Assembly: GCA_015058625.1 (NCBI GenBank)
Contig: SVCA01000008.1
Span: forward strand, 93,630 to 157,629
Length of the DNA stretch: 64,000 nt
Direction of reading: 5' to 3'
DNA from: Pseudoselenomonas ruminantium
Lineage (GTDB): Bacteria; Bacillota; Negativicutes; Selenomonadales; Selenomonadaceae
The translations under genes and the position numbers were made by a program. Below the pieces are notes generated by a model, which was given only the letters and a program-made list of their open reading frames with translations, was not told the origin of the DNA and did no database searches. Below, in pieces: positions 49,685-58,458 of this stretch. Within the stretch, counting starts at the first letter, position 1, and every line of letters begins with the position of its first letter.

Positions 49685-50012
49685 ATCTTTGTATGTCTTT
49701 ATTCGCTGCCATGAGCTTGACTAATTCCTGATAATTCTTTTGCAGTTCATCATAACGGCCTTTTAGTTCATAGTATTTCGCCTTATAGTCCTGCGCTTCA
49801 TCATTCAGCTTATCCCTTATACCATAAACCGTTTCTGTAAAGTGTGGGGCACAGCCCTCAATAACTTCATCTAAATCACTTGTGCCAAACATATTTATTA
49901 AGGCCATTTTCTTTACAGTACCAGATGAATTTTTATGTCCCGGTTGATATTCACCTTTACTCTCTTCAAGTCCTTCTTTATAACCTTCTTTTATTAAATC
50001 AAAAAAGCCCAT
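49683..50012 (-). CDS. Small cytoplasmic coiled-coil protein, unknown
   Basis: 109 residues from ATG at 50012, AAGGAG upstream. Charged, no membrane segment; a coiled coil from about 65 to 100 (NDEAQDYKAKYYELKGRYDE). The N-terminus (MGFFDLIKEGYKEGLEESKG) resembles short conserved Firmicutes proteins but no function is known. Stands just after the VapBC-like pair. Confidence 0.6.
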   Translation of the reverse strand: MGFFDLIKEGYKEGLEESKGEYQPGHKNSSGTVKKMALINMFGTSDLDEVIEGCAPHFTETVYGIRDKLNDEAQDYKAKYYELKGRYDELQKNYQELVKLMAANKDIQR

Positions 50013-50064
50013 AATCAATCTCTCCTTATCATCTTACAGTATTATTCCCACATCCATCATAAAA

Positions 50065-50424
50065 TCATTTCATCAAATTCAACAACTTCTTATCAAAAGT
50101 TGCTATCTCTGCTCCTCGCGCCACATGATAGCCATACAAAACACAATCCACAAAATCAAGACTGCGTTCACCATAAACTTCCAATGCTAATTCCAGCACC
50201 GCCCGCTCCTTGCAGTTTACCAATTCTAAAAAGCCCTTTATGGTAGCAGATATTTTACTACGCTCCATGGAGTACACACCTTTGAGGACATACACCACTT
50301 CGGCAACCACTTCCAATGTGATATAAACATCATCATTTTCCAGATAATATTCAGCCCTATCTGCCATTTCCTCATTATCATTCAGCAGATAACGCAATAT
50401 CATATTCGTATCAAAGATTACCAT
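50065..50424 (-). CDS. PIN-domain toxin, VapC-like
   Basis: 119 residues. PIN fold with acidic residues in VIFDTNMILRYL, VVAEVVYVL, SLDFVDCVLYGY and IATFDKKLL, as in VapC ribonucleases. The gene overlaps the upstream small gene by 14 bases, the usual antitoxin-toxin coupling. The target RNA is unknown (tRNA is typical). Confidence 0.85.
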   Translation of the reverse strand: MVIFDTNMILRYLLNDNEEMADRAEYYLENDDVYITLEVVAEVVYVLKGVYSMERSKISATIKGFLELVNCKERAVLELALEVYGERSLDFVDCVLYGYHVARGAEIATFDKKLLNLMK

Positions 50425-50647
50425 ACTTATCCACCACAGCCTGTTGCCATGCCCCTTTTTCCTTCATTGCTAATTCCGAATTCGCATATTCTGCCAAAAT
50501 ACCACGCATTCCTTTTTTCTTCTCCCGTACCACAGGCTCCACAAATTCATCCATAACCGTAATGATAACGCGCTGATTGGGCTTGGCATCTATCTTTTCC
50601 AAGGGTCTGACAGCAACACCATCATAATATCCCTGAACTGCCATCAT
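50411..50647 (-). CDS. Antitoxin of the VapC-like toxin
   Basis: 78 residues from ATG at 50647 (AGGTGA upstream). The N-terminus (GYYDGVAVRPLEKIDAKPNQ) looks like the short beta-strand antitoxin family that often precedes PIN toxins, and the C-terminal Arg/Lys and helical part (MRGILAEYANSELAMKEKG) would wrap the toxin. Expected to repress its own promoter. Confidence 0.75.
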   Translation of the reverse strand: MMAVQGYYDGVAVRPLEKIDAKPNQRVIITVMDEFVEPVVREKKKGMRGILAEYANSELAMKEKGAWQQAVVDKYGNL

Positions 50648-50723
50648 ATATATCACCTCATTTATTCAGAAAAATCATTCTATATTATCATGTTACCACA
50701 AAACGTCTTGCTATAACAGTAGA

Positions 50724-50916
50724 TTTTTGCCAAGAGCCCCGAGGGCATATTGGGCGGGCGCAGCGACTGCTCCGCTGACCGGTCAGCATAAATCCACAAA
50801 ACAAATCGCTGAAAGCCGCGCCGTGGTGACCGGCGCATCGAACAACGAGGCTGGTAAAATCATGCCGGTCATTTAGCGAAGGCCGCCCAATATGTCCTTG
50901 GGGCGGTTGGCAAAAA
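50724..50916. repeat. 193-bp element with 34-bp terminal inverted repeats
   Basis: Ends TTTTTGCCAAGAGCCCC... (50724-50757) and its complement (50883-50916) match at 30 of 34 positions. The inner part has a perfect 14-bp palindrome GCTGACCGGTCAGC (50774-50787) and further GACCGG/CCGGTC units. Could be a MITE or a large RNA hairpin. No protein is encoded. It sits between the VapBC-like genes and the ABC transporter operon. Confidence 0.6.
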
Positions 50917-50949
50917 AAAACTCCCGAAGCATCTGCCACGGGAGTTTCC
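50911..50949 (-). terminator. Terminator of the ytf operon
   Basis: Minus strand: AAACTCCCG / CGGGAGTTT arms (50918-50926, 50939-50947) followed by nine T. Confidence 0.85.
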
Positions 50950-50957
50950 GATATCGA

Positions 50958-51012
50958 CACCTCATCCACCGCTTTGCGGTCCCCCTTCCCCTCAAGGGGG
51001 AAGGCTTTATTA
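50958..51012. repeat. Dispersed palindromic repeat, copy B
   Basis: Begins ACACCTCATCCACC, contains CCGCTTTGCGG and CCCCTCAAGGGG palindromes, ends AGGGGGAAGGCTTTA. Same ends as copy A at 5209-5286. Confidence 0.7.
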
Positions 51013-51018
51013 GAGGTT

Positions 51019-52056
51019 CTATTGTGCCGCAGGCGCTGCCTGAGGCGGATTGTTGTTGTCTTCCATTGAGCTCTTGGAGGAGAGTTTGCTCTTTTGCTCC
51101 GTGATAAAGGCCTGCATGATGATGAACACGCAGAGCAGTGCGCCGACTACAATCTTCGTCCACCATGCGGACAATGTCCCTTGGAAGCTGATGAAGGTCA
51201 GGATTACGCCCTGAATCAGCACACCGATAAGGGCACCGGGGATAAAGCCCACACCACCGGTCAACAGCGTACCGCCGATAACGGAGGAAGCAATGGCATC
51301 CATTTCCATCCCCAAACCGTGGAGATTATAGCCCGTCAGCATAATCAGGCTGTAAGCAAGACCGCCCATGGATGCGCAGAAGCCGGAAATAGCATAGACC
51401 ATGACCTTTGTGCGGAATACCGGCAGACCCATGAGGGCTGCCGAAGATTCACTGCCGCCGATGGCGAATACGGCCCGGCCAAATTTCGTAAAACCTAATA
51501 CTATAGCGGCAATGGCAATCATAATGAGCGCCACCACCGCGCCGATGGAGATAAAGCCCACACCCAAGTCAATGCGATAGCTGGCCAGCGCCACCCAGTC
51601 GGGATTCACAATCTGAATGGTGTCCTGCGAGATAACTGCCGTAAGGCCGCGGCAGAAGAACATGCCCGCCAGCGTGATGATAAAGGGCTGCAAGTCAAAT
51701 TTCGTAATGATATAGCCCTGCACTGCACCGAACACCGTGCCCATGACGAGCACCAGCAGCACAGCCAGCCCTAGAGGAATGCCCGTATTGGCAAGCAGCC
51801 ATGCCAGTACCATGCAGACGAGAGCCAGCACCGCACCAACGGAGAGGTCAATGCCTGCGATAATCAGCGTAAAGGTGATGCCAATCGTAACGATAATCAG
51901 CGCCGCATTATCGATAAAGAGGTTCAGGAATACCTGCGGCCGCATAAAGCCTTTATACATAGCCATGCCTGCACCATAGAGGATGGCAAAGAGGGCCAGT
52001 GTTACAAAGAAGGAGAAATACTTGGAAGCAATCATCTGATTGAATTTGCTGGTCAT
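51019..52056 (-). CDS. yjfF: ABC permease, galactofuranose type (YjfF-like)
   Basis: 345 residues, eight to ten membrane helices, RbsC/MglC family (ITFTLIIAGIDLSVGAVLAL, FDLQPFIITLAGMFFCRGL, AIASSVIGGTLLTGGVG). Second permease of the operon, overlapping ytfT by 4 bases. With the YtfQ-like binding protein the likely substrate is galactofuranose or a related furanose. The C-terminal 30 residues are a polar extension. Confidence 0.85.
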   Translation of the reverse strand: MTSKFNQMIASKYFSFFVTLALFAILYGAGMAMYKGFMRPQVFLNLFIDNAALIIVTIGITFTLIIAGIDLSVGAVLALVCMVLAWLLANTGIPLGLAVLLVLVMGTVFGAVQGYIITKFDLQPFIITLAGMFFCRGLTAVISQDTIQIVNPDWVALASYRIDLGVGFISIGAVVALIMIAIAAIVLGFTKFGRAVFAIGGSESSAALMGLPVFRTKVMVYAISGFCASMGGLAYSLIMLTGYNLHGLGMEMDAIASSVIGGTLLTGGVGFIPGALIGVLIQGVILTFISFQGTLSAWWTKIVVGALLCVFIIMQAFITEQKSKLSSKSSMEDNNNPPQAAPAAQ

Positions 52057-53126
52057 AATTGCTTCACCGCCTTTCCGATTACTGCTTTGGTATCATTTTT
52101 CTGCTGGGAATGACGGGAAGCCTTCCACTTATCAAACATCTCCTGTGCCTTCTTGGACTGAATCAGGCAGATGATGATAACGGCTGCGGCTTTTACTACC
52201 GGCAGCTGGTCAGCAGAAACGCCCAAAGCGTACATGGTGGTGGTCAACGTCTGAATGGTGATGGCACCGATTACGGAACCGCCCACATAGAACTTACCGC
52301 CTGAAAGCAACGTACCGCCCAAAGCTACGGCTAAGATAGCATCCATTTCCATATTGAGGCCCGCATTATTGGCATCAGCCGCCCGAATCAGGGAGCTTTC
52401 AATCAAGCCGGAAACGCCAGCGCAAAGACCGGAAAAAGCATATACCAAAAAGATTACCATGGTAACATTGATGCCCGAGTATCTTGCCGCCGTCGGATTG
52501 ATACCTACGGACTGCACAAAGAGGCCAATACTGGTTTTCTTCATCAGAATGGCTACGAGCAGCACCATGGCCAGCGCGATAAAGATATTCGTCGGCAGCG
52601 GCATATTGGGCAGGAAACCGGCGATATACTCGAAGGGTTTGTAGTATACAGTGATAATCTGCCCTTCGGTCATGAGCTGGGCCACACCACGGCCAGCGGT
52701 CATGAGAATCAGCGTTGCCACAACGGCCTGAATCTTGAACTTGGCTACAAGCAAGCCGTTCCACATACCGCAGAGCACACCAACGCCCACAGCAGCCATC
52801 ATGGCAACACTCATGGGCATTTCAGCCACACCGTCACCACGGCCGCCAATCAAGGTGCAGACCACAGCGGCAGAGATGGCCACCACAGCACCAACGGAAA
52901 TATCAATGCCGCTGGTCGCAATGACGAAGGTCATGCCCAAAGCCAGAATAATCAGCGAGCAGGAACGGTTCAGAATATCCACTAAGCGGCCATATAAATG
53001 ACCGTCCTCAGTCATTTGAATGGTCAAAAATCCATCGACAAACAGGGTGTTGAATATGAGCAGTACCGTCAATGCCACCACGGGCAGGAAAAGGGAACTG
53101 CCACTAAATTTTTTCAGCATGTCCAT
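52053..53126 (-). CDS. ytfT: ABC permease, galactofuranose type (YtfT-like)
   Basis: 357 residues, RbsC-family permease (TFVIATSGIDISVGAVVAIS, EMDAILAVALGGTLLSGGKF). First permease, starts at the last base of ytfR. Pairs with the YjfF-like protein as a heterodimer. Confidence 0.85.
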   Translation of the reverse strand: MDMLKKFSGSSLFLPVVALTVLLIFNTLFVDGFLTIQMTEDGHLYGRLVDILNRSCSLIILALGMTFVIATSGIDISVGAVVAISAAVVCTLIGGRGDGVAEMPMSVAMMAAVGVGVLCGMWNGLLVAKFKIQAVVATLILMTAGRGVAQLMTEGQIITVYYKPFEYIAGFLPNMPLPTNIFIALAMVLLVAILMKKTSIGLFVQSVGINPTAARYSGINVTMVIFLVYAFSGLCAGVSGLIESSLIRAADANNAGLNMEMDAILAVALGGTLLSGGKFYVGGSVIGAITIQTLTTTMYALGVSADQLPVVKAAAVIIICLIQSKKAQEMFDKWKASRHSQQKNDTKAVIGKAVKQL

Positions 53127-54634
53127 CAGGCTGCACCTCCTGCAATGGCCTTCATCACGCCATCGGAACTAATGTCAGAACCGGTAAGCTCTGCCACCTT
53201 GCGGCGGTCGCGCATAACTACCAGCTTCGTGCAGGTACGCACCATCTCGTCCATTTCCGAGGAAATGAACACCACCGCCATGCCCTTTTGTTTGGCGAGC
53301 GATATCGCCATCTTCTGAATTTCCGTCTTCGTGCCCACATCAATGCCACGGGTCGGTTCATCGAGGATGAGCAAATCCGGCTGGGTTGCCAGCCAGCGGG
53401 CGATAATGACCTTCTGCTGATTGCCGCCCGAGAGGTTCTTCACGAGCTGTTCACGGCTCGACACCTTGATGCGCAGCAGCTTAATGCAGTCATCGGCAAT
53501 CTTGACCTGTTCCTCATAGGGAATGTGGCGCAGGATGCCGTCTTTGGCCTGCATAGCAAGAATGATATTTTCCCGCACCGACAAATCGCCGATAATGCCG
53601 GAGAGCTTGCGGTCTTCGGGGCAGAACCCGATTTTCTGTTCCATGGCGTTCATGGGGTTCTTCAAATGCAGCTTCTTGCCGTTAATGGACAGCGAGCCCT
53701 TGTTGATTTCATTGATGCCGAACAGGAGTTCTGCTGTTTCCGTACGCCCGGAGCCTAAGAGTCCAGCAAAACCGATAACTTCGCCTTTATGTATCTGTAC
53801 ATCCACTTCATTGAGCTTGCCCACAGCGCCAATGCCCTTAGCTTCCAGGAACACTTCGTCACTGGGTACACTCTTTTCGGCAAAATTATCCATATCCTTG
53901 ACTTCGTTGAGGTCTTTGCCAACCATCTTGGCGATGAGTTCGAGACGGGGCAGTTTTGCCGTTTCATAGGCGCCCACCAGTTCGCCGTTGCGCAGTACCG
54001 TGATATGGTCGCAGATTTCATAAATTTGGTCGAGGAAATGAGAGATAAAAATAATACCTAAGCCCTGCTTCTGCAGCTGCCGCATAATCTTAAAGAGATG
54101 GGCAGTTTCTTCTTCGTTCAGAGAAGATGTCGGCTCGTCCAGAATCAAAATCTTGGCATCCACATCCACAGCGCGGGCAATGGCAATCATCTGCTGCAAA
54201 GCCACGGAATAGTTGTCGAGTGTCTTGGTTACATCGATATGCACATCGAGTTTGGCCAGCAGTTCCGCCGCCCGCCGGTTGATGGTCTTCCAGTCAATCA
54301 TGCCGAATTTGCGCGGTTCCCGGCCGATAAAGATATTTTCTGCTACGGTGAGGTTGGAGCAGAGATTGACTTCCTGATAAACGGTGGAAATCCCGCAATC
54401 CTGTGCATCCTTCGGGGTCTTGGGATTGATGGCTTTGCCATTCAGGAACACCGTTCCCCCATCCCGGGGATATACGCCGGTCAGCACCTTTACCAAGGTG
54501 GATTTACCGGCACCATTTTCCCCCATCAGGGAGTGGATTTCACCGGCATGCAGGGTAAAGTCCACATTGGACAGCGCCCGCACCCCGGGAAATTCCTTGG
54601 TGATATGCCGCATTTCCAGTAGTGCCTGTGCCAT
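53126..54634 (-). CDS. ytfR: Sugar ABC transporter ATPase with two ABC domains (YtfR-like)
   Basis: 502 residues from ATG at 54634 (AAGGAG 8 bases upstream). First ABC domain with GENGAGKST and AVALQQM signature region, second with a degenerate Walker A GLLGSGRTET and signature SGGNQQKV, as usual in the RbsA/MglA/YtfR group. Drives the two permeases. Separated from ytfQ by an attenuating hairpin. Confidence 0.9.
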   Translation of the reverse strand: MAQALLEMRHITKEFPGVRALSNVDFTLHAGEIHSLMGENGAGKSTLVKVLTGVYPRDGGTVFLNGKAINPKTPKDAQDCGISTVYQEVNLCSNLTVAENIFIGREPRKFGMIDWKTINRRAAELLAKLDVHIDVTKTLDNYSVALQQMIAIARAVDVDAKILILDEPTSSLNEEETAHLFKIMRQLQKQGLGIIFISHFLDQIYEICDHITVLRNGELVGAYETAKLPRLELIAKMVGKDLNEVKDMDNFAEKSVPSDEVFLEAKGIGAVGKLNEVDVQIHKGEVIGFAGLLGSGRTETAELLFGINEINKGSLSINGKKLHLKNPMNAMEQKIGFCPEDRKLSGIIGDLSVRENIILAMQAKDGILRHIPYEEQVKIADDCIKLLRIKVSSREQLVKNLSGGNQQKVIIARWLATQPDLLILDEPTRGIDVGTKTEIQKMAISLAKQKGMAVVFISSEMDEMVRTCTKLVVMRDRRKVAELTGSDISSDGVMKAIAGGAA

Positions 54635-54669
54635 AGATGTCACTCCTTGTTGCGTGAATTAACGATAAT

Positions 54670-54710
54670 AAAGCCGTGTCCGCACACATACGCTGTACGG
54701 GCACGGCTTT
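54670..54710 (-). terminator. Attenuator hairpin between ytfQ and ytfR
   Basis: AAAGCCGTG / CACGGCTTT arms with CCG/CGG inside. Likely lowers transcription past the binding-protein gene. Confidence 0.7.
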
Positions 54711-54726
54711 CATTAGCTTTTTAATC

Positions 54727-55746
54727 TTAGTATTTGCGTTCCGGCAGGGTCTTAGCTGCTACATCAGCAGGGAATACACCTTCGTCAACGTAAACCAGTT
54801 TTTCAACTTTTTCACCGGCCAAAATCTTCTTAGCCGTTTCCATCAGGAGTTTGCCCTGAAGCGGGTTGCATTCTACGGTGCAGTTTGCTTTGCCGTCAAT
54901 CATAGCCTGGAACATACCTTTTACGCCATCAATGGAGATGATGGTGATGTCCTTGCCGGGTTTGAGGCCAGCTTTTTCGATTGCCTGAATAGCACCGAGA
55001 GCCATATCGTCGTTATGAGCAAAGAGGATGTCGATTTTCGGGCCATAGGATTTCAGGAAAGATTCCATAACTTCCTGGCCTTTCTGACGGGTGAATTCAC
55101 CAGTCTGGGAAGCAAGGATGTTATACTTGCCTGCATTCGGAGATTTTGCCATAGCATCTTTGAAGCCTTCCTGACGGCGGATAGCAACGGAGGAACCAAC
55201 GGTACCTTCAAGAACAACTACGTTGTACTGGCTGCCACCATCACGCGGGGTCTTCTTTTCTTTGGCCATGTATTCGTCAATCCATTTGAAAACGTTGTTG
55301 CCTTCTTTTACGGAGTCAGTACCGATTTTAGCCACATAGAGGCTGTCATCAGCGAGCTTCACATCGCGGTCAACAACAACGACCGGGATTTTGGCATCTT
55401 TAGCTTCTTTGAGAACCGTATCCCAACCCGTTTCTACGATAGGAACGAAGGCGATAATGTCAACGCCCTGAGCGATAAAGGAACGGATAGCTTTAATCTG
55501 ATTTTCCTGTTTCTGCTGAGCATCCGAGAACTGGAGGTTGATACCAGCTTCTTCAGCTGCTTTCTTAACGGATTCCGTGTTGGCCGTTCTCCATTCGGAT
55601 TCCGCACCGATCTGGGAGAAGCCCATGGTAATCTTCTTGTCACCGCCACCAGACTTGCCGTTGTCCTTGGCCTGTTCACCGCCACCGCAGCCGGCAGCAA
55701 CAATCATCATAACGCTTGCTAGTAATAATGCTATGAGCTTTTTCAT
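54727..55746 (-). CDS. ytfQ: Galactofuranose-type ABC substrate-binding lipoprotein (YtfQ-like)
   Basis: 339 residues. Lipoprotein signal with VAAGC lipobox (Cys20). Peripla_BP_4 fold very similar to E. coli YtfQ: MGFSQIGAESEWRTANTES, DAQQKQENQIKAIRSFIAQG, VVLEGTVGSSVAIRRQEGF, LFAHNDDMALGAIQAIEKAG. YtfQ binds galactofuranose. First gene of ytfQ-R-T-yjfF. Outer-membrane-bearing Negativicutes may use it to scavenge furanose glycans. Confidence 0.88.
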   Translation of the reverse strand: MKKLIALLLASVMMIVAAGCGGGEQAKDNGKSGGGDKKITMGFSQIGAESEWRTANTESVKKAAEEAGINLQFSDAQQKQENQIKAIRSFIAQGVDIIAFVPIVETGWDTVLKEAKDAKIPVVVVDRDVKLADDSLYVAKIGTDSVKEGNNVFKWIDEYMAKEKKTPRDGGSQYNVVVLEGTVGSSVAIRRQEGFKDAMAKSPNAGKYNILASQTGEFTRQKGQEVMESFLKSYGPKIDILFAHNDDMALGAIQAIEKAGLKPGKDITIISIDGVKGMFQAMIDGKANCTVECNPLQGKLLMETAKKILAGEKVEKLVYVDEGVFPADVAAKTLPERKY

Positions 55747-56037
55747 CTCATCGTCTCCTTTGCTACATCATGATTCCGTTTGTGATTTCTGCGCCAATCT
55801 TCTGCTCCTCCCCCCTTGTGACGCCTTCAGCGCAGTTCGCTTGGTAATGTTGCATCTGTTCTCGTGCACACTTTAAGTTGCACACAATATAGTCTTTTGG
55901 CAAAAGTCAGACTATTGATGGTAGATGACAACATTTCCGTGCTCAATCACAACCATCTCTGTCTTATACGATACTCTTTCGCACGGCATTTGTCAATAGA
56001 TTTTTATTCTTTATTTTTGTTCGGACACAAGTTAGTA
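55747..56037. promoter_or_regulatory. ytfQ upstream region
   Basis: About 290 non-coding bases. GTGCA (55864-55868) and TGCAC (55879-55883) form an inverted repeat that could be an operator; nearby CTTTTGGCAAAAG is close to palindromic. No unambiguous -35/-10 pair was found. No gene seen. Confidence 0.35.
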
Positions 56038-56139
56038 TTACTTTTCTTTTTGGCGAAAGAAAAGTAATCAAAAGAAATCGCTGGCGGACTGAAATCCCAT
56101 CACGGGATTTACGTCCGCTGGCGCCCGTCCTGGGGCGCC
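56038..56139. repeat. Multi-hairpin intergenic element
   Basis: Three consecutive hairpins: TTACTTTTCTTT / AAAGAAAAGTAA (56038-56067), GCGGAC..AAATCCC / GGGATTT..GTCCGC (56084-56118), and GGCGCC units (56120-56139). The first resembles a dispersed sequence seen in many bacteria. No coding potential. Confidence 0.5.
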
Positions 56140-56173
56140 AATGGCCACCACTAATTCGAGGAAAAAGAAAAAA

Positions 56174-56211
56174 GTGCTGGGACAAGTATAAAATGACTTT
56201 GTCCACAGCAC
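56174..56211 (-). terminator. Terminator of the exported protein gene
   Basis: GTGCTGGGACAA / TTGTCCACAGCAC with T6 on the minus strand. Confidence 0.85.
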
Positions 56212-56236
56212 CGTCTTTGTCCGTGCATGAAACTAT

Positions 56237-56836
56237 TTAGGGAATATATGTATCCATAGGTACCTGATACCCCTTTAGATACATAAGGGTTTTGAGCAAT
56301 ATGGCATAATCTTCATGTAATGCATAATCAATACGCGTCCAATCTATACTACGAAAGTAATCTTCAGTATATCCATGTACGCCTAATTGCTGATGCCAAA
56401 CGATTTCGACTTCATTCGCATCGTTCGCTATTCGATACCAATCATCCGGACTAATCCGGCTCCAAGCATCTGCACTTAAACCATACCATCTTGCTTTGTT
56501 AGAAATGCTTTTAGAATCCCATATATCTGGAGCTTGAGATGGTGCGTTCTGGAATAAATATTCACAATATCCTTTGCTCCCTGTTGTTAAATTATGAAAC
56601 ATAACGGGAACAAGATATCTTATAACTTTAACATTATTATCCGCTCTTATGCACGTAATATCCTTTATATTTTCAAAATCAATATAAATTTCCCCTCTAT
56701 CCGCATCACCAGAAAAATGCGAATCAACCTGAAAGGCACGTTGATATGATGCTTCAGCTATATTTCCAGCTCCCAGACCTATCAACACCGCCGTCACCCA
56801 TGCGAACAACTGCAAAACCAAATTTCTGTTTCTCAT
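56237..56836 (-). CDS. Exported protein of unknown function
   Basis: 199 residues, signal peptide (LFAWVTAVLIGLGAGNIAEA, cleavage near 29). The mature region is rich in aromatic residues and has a pair of Cys (ITCIRA, GYCEYL). No recognised family, though its opening, an exported protein reporting DSHFSGDADRGEIYIDFENI, is typical of short periplasmic proteins of this group. Same G8 promoter type as 44097. AT-rich compared with neighbours. Confidence 0.7.
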   Translation of the reverse strand: MRNRNLVLQLFAWVTAVLIGLGAGNIAEASYQRAFQVDSHFSGDADRGEIYIDFENIKDITCIRADNNVKVIRYLVPVMFHNLTTGSKGYCEYLFQNAPSQAPDIWDSKSISNKARWYGLSADAWSRISPDDWYRIANDANEVEIVWHQQLGVHGYTEDYFRSIDWTRIDYALHEDYAILLKTLMYLKGYQVPMDTYIP

Positions 56837-56944
56837 GAATTATTCCTCCCTAAATCCTGCACTCTTTCCATTTCTTTGAAATTTGCAAATAACCTAAGCT
56901 GTACACACACAATAAGAGAATGCATGTCAATCATGACGGATATA

Positions 56945-56979
56945 ATTATATCACGAGTGTCCCCCCCCGCAAGACATTT
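56945..56979 (-). promoter_or_regulatory. Promoter with G8 spacer tract, copy 2
   Basis: Minus strand: TTGCGG (56967-56972), 16-base spacer with G8, TATAAT (56945-56950), about 110 bases ahead of the start codon. Nearly identical to 44725-44759. Confidence 0.65.
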
Positions 56980-56985
56980 GTAAAT

Positions 56986-57038
56986 AAAAAAAGTCATCCC
57001 CCCAAGACGTTTTAGCGCTCTTTAGGAGATGGCTTTTT
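56986..57038. terminator. Terminator of the Gly-tail protein gene
   Basis: AAAAAGTCATC / GATGGCTTTTT arms (56988-56998, 57027-57037) around a loop; T-rich on the minus strand. Confidence 0.7.
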
Positions 57039-57050
57039 GTATTCTCTTTA

Positions 57051-57545
57051 TCAGGTATTCTTGGCAATCACAGCGCCAACGATTGCGCCGATAGCGGCGG
57101 CAGCGATTTTTTCGTTGCGGTTTACCTTCTCATCATGCTTGCGCTGTTCTTCCAGTTCTTTTTCCCGGCGCTCAAGCGCATCCTCGCGCTCTCTGGCTTC
57201 GCGATAGCGCTCATACGCAGTCTTCTTGCGGTGTTCCCGTTCCCAATCTTCACGGCGTTCTTTTTCGTACTGCTCCCGTTCGTGCTTTTCTTTCTCGTAT
57301 TTAAGCTGACGGACTTTTTCTTCATGGCGGGCCTGTTCCTCGCGGCGCTCCTGTTCAATCTGATCCCGCTTCTCCATATGACGGCGATGTTCCTTGCCGA
57401 CATCCTCCCGATATTCACGCTCACTCCAGGAGGATTCATAACTTGCCGCATAAGCCGGGGCGGCCAGAGTCGTACCTAAAATACTAAAAGACATCATACC
57501 AGTCAGTAAACAACCAGCTGCTTTCTGCCATTTCTTCGCCATCAT
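57051..57545 (-). CDS. Exported charged coiled-coil protein with Gly-rich tail
   Basis: 164 residues from ATG at 57545 (GGGAG 8 bases upstream). Signal peptide (AGCLLTGMMSFSILGTTLAA, then PAYAA), a long Glu/Arg/Lys-rich helix (about 35-145) that should form a coiled coil, and the C-terminal AAIGAIVGAVIAKNT. That tail matches the end of the small protein at 8713-8958. The tail may insert in a membrane, in the manner of Gly-zipper proteins. Function unknown. Confidence 0.72.
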   Translation of the reverse strand: MMAKKWQKAAGCLLTGMMSFSILGTTLAAPAYAASYESSWSEREYREDVGKEHRRHMEKRDQIEQERREEQARHEEKVRQLKYEKEKHEREQYEKERREDWEREHRKKTAYERYREAREREDALERREKELEEQRKHDEKVNRNEKIAAAAIGAIVGAVIAKNT

Positions 57546-57582
57546 ATCTATCGCTCCCATCCACTCAAAATTTCCCAATAAT

Positions 57583-57625
57583 AAAAAAAGGTTGACTATG
57601 CTTATAGTATACACAGTCAACCTTT
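57583..57625 (-). terminator. Terminator after the PBECR4-like gene
   Basis: AAAGGTTGACT / AGTCAACCTTT perfect 11-base arms, T7 on the minus strand. Confidence 0.85.
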
Positions 57626-57684
57626 GAATGTCTTTAGAAAGAGATTAAATTTTGATTAAAAATCCGCATGCACCTGTTATCGCT

Positions 57685-58218
57685 TTATCCTCTTGCCGTT
57701 ATGGAAAATGACTTCACACGATACTTTTTGTTATTGCGAATATATCGATCATCACTGCGACAGAAAAAGGAACATGGCACATAGCCATACTTCTCATCCC
57801 TGCGCAGGAAAAGATGTGCATATGACTCATCCACCAAATCATACAACAAGAAATCAGCCCTTATCCGGCTTCGATTTTTCTGCGAAAACTCTATGATGAT
57901 ATTCCCCGACTTCATCCGTTCAATCATCCCGTTAAGACGATGAAACATTTGCATCCGCTCATACATTTCATCAAGGAACTTACTTTCCTCTATCGAGGAA
58001 TATGTTAATTTTCTGGACATCACCCGGGTATAGAGATACCTTGGACGAGCAATATGCTTTACATCCAGCAATTTATGGAAACCAATCAAATGATAAAAAT
58101 GCTCCGGCAAAAAATAAAAAGACAGCTCTATGACCTCGTCCTTATAAACTGCCGTAATATGATAATCCTTATCCAACAGTTCACTATAATCTTTAGCTGC
58201 TTCGTACAATAAATCCAT
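57685..58218 (-). CDS. PBECR4-like nuclease-fold protein
   Basis: 177 residues from ATG at 58218, 5 bases after GGGGG; the longer TTG reading from 58245 would start inside the attenuator hairpin. LSFYFLPEHFYHLIGFHKLL resembles the core of the PBECR4 group (phage barnase-EndoU-colicin E5/D-RelE-like domain), including the Phe-His-Leu-Gly pattern. Members are proposed RNases in phage or toxin contexts. Activity is inferred from fold similarity only. Preceded by a structured leader with its own hairpin. Confidence 0.6.
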   Translation of the reverse strand: MDLLYEAAKDYSELLDKDYHITAVYKDEVIELSFYFLPEHFYHLIGFHKLLDVKHIARPRYLYTRVMSRKLTYSSIEESKFLDEMYERMQMFHRLNGMIERMKSGNIIIEFSQKNRSRIRADFLLYDLVDESYAHLFLRRDEKYGYVPCSFFCRSDDRYIRNNKKYRVKSFSITARG

Positions 58219-58231
58219 ATCTTCCCCCACA

Positions 58232-58410
58232 AACACAAAGGGCAACGCCTTAACGGCGCTGCCCCCTGCAATGTGCTTTTCTCTTTAGAAGAAACATTCT
58301 CCCTATCCGTGACATGGCTCAACACTAACCTGCCGAAACCTCGCTGACTACATCCACGGCGATGAACCTCAAGCTCAAACGGTTAGAAACGGATTGGCTA
58401 CCGCCTCTGT
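58232..58410 (-). promoter_or_regulatory. Structured leader with attenuator hairpin before the PBECR4-like gene
   Basis: Minus strand: extended -10 TGG-TATACT (near 58415), an RNA of about 170 bases with several short stems (AACC/GGTT, CATC/GATG), ending in GGGCAGCGCC-GTTAA-GGCGTTGCCC (58240-58264) followed by TTTGTGTTTG. The hairpin sits only about 20 bases from the start codon. The sequence looks like a recurring leader rather than random spacer, but I could not name a class. Confidence 0.5.
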
Positions 58411-58458
58411 ACATATAAAGTATACCATGAGCAGGCCTTAAATACAAGAATTTCCCGC

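Noticed and set aside
50688..51166. Two overlapping minus-strand frames across the inverted-repeat element
   Set aside because: They read through the 193-bp repeat, the terminator and the dispersed repeat; composition is not protein-like.
56992..57013. Third copy of the G-tract promoter
   Set aside because: Only six C, no suitable -10, and the stretch is one arm of the terminator of the gene ending at 57051.
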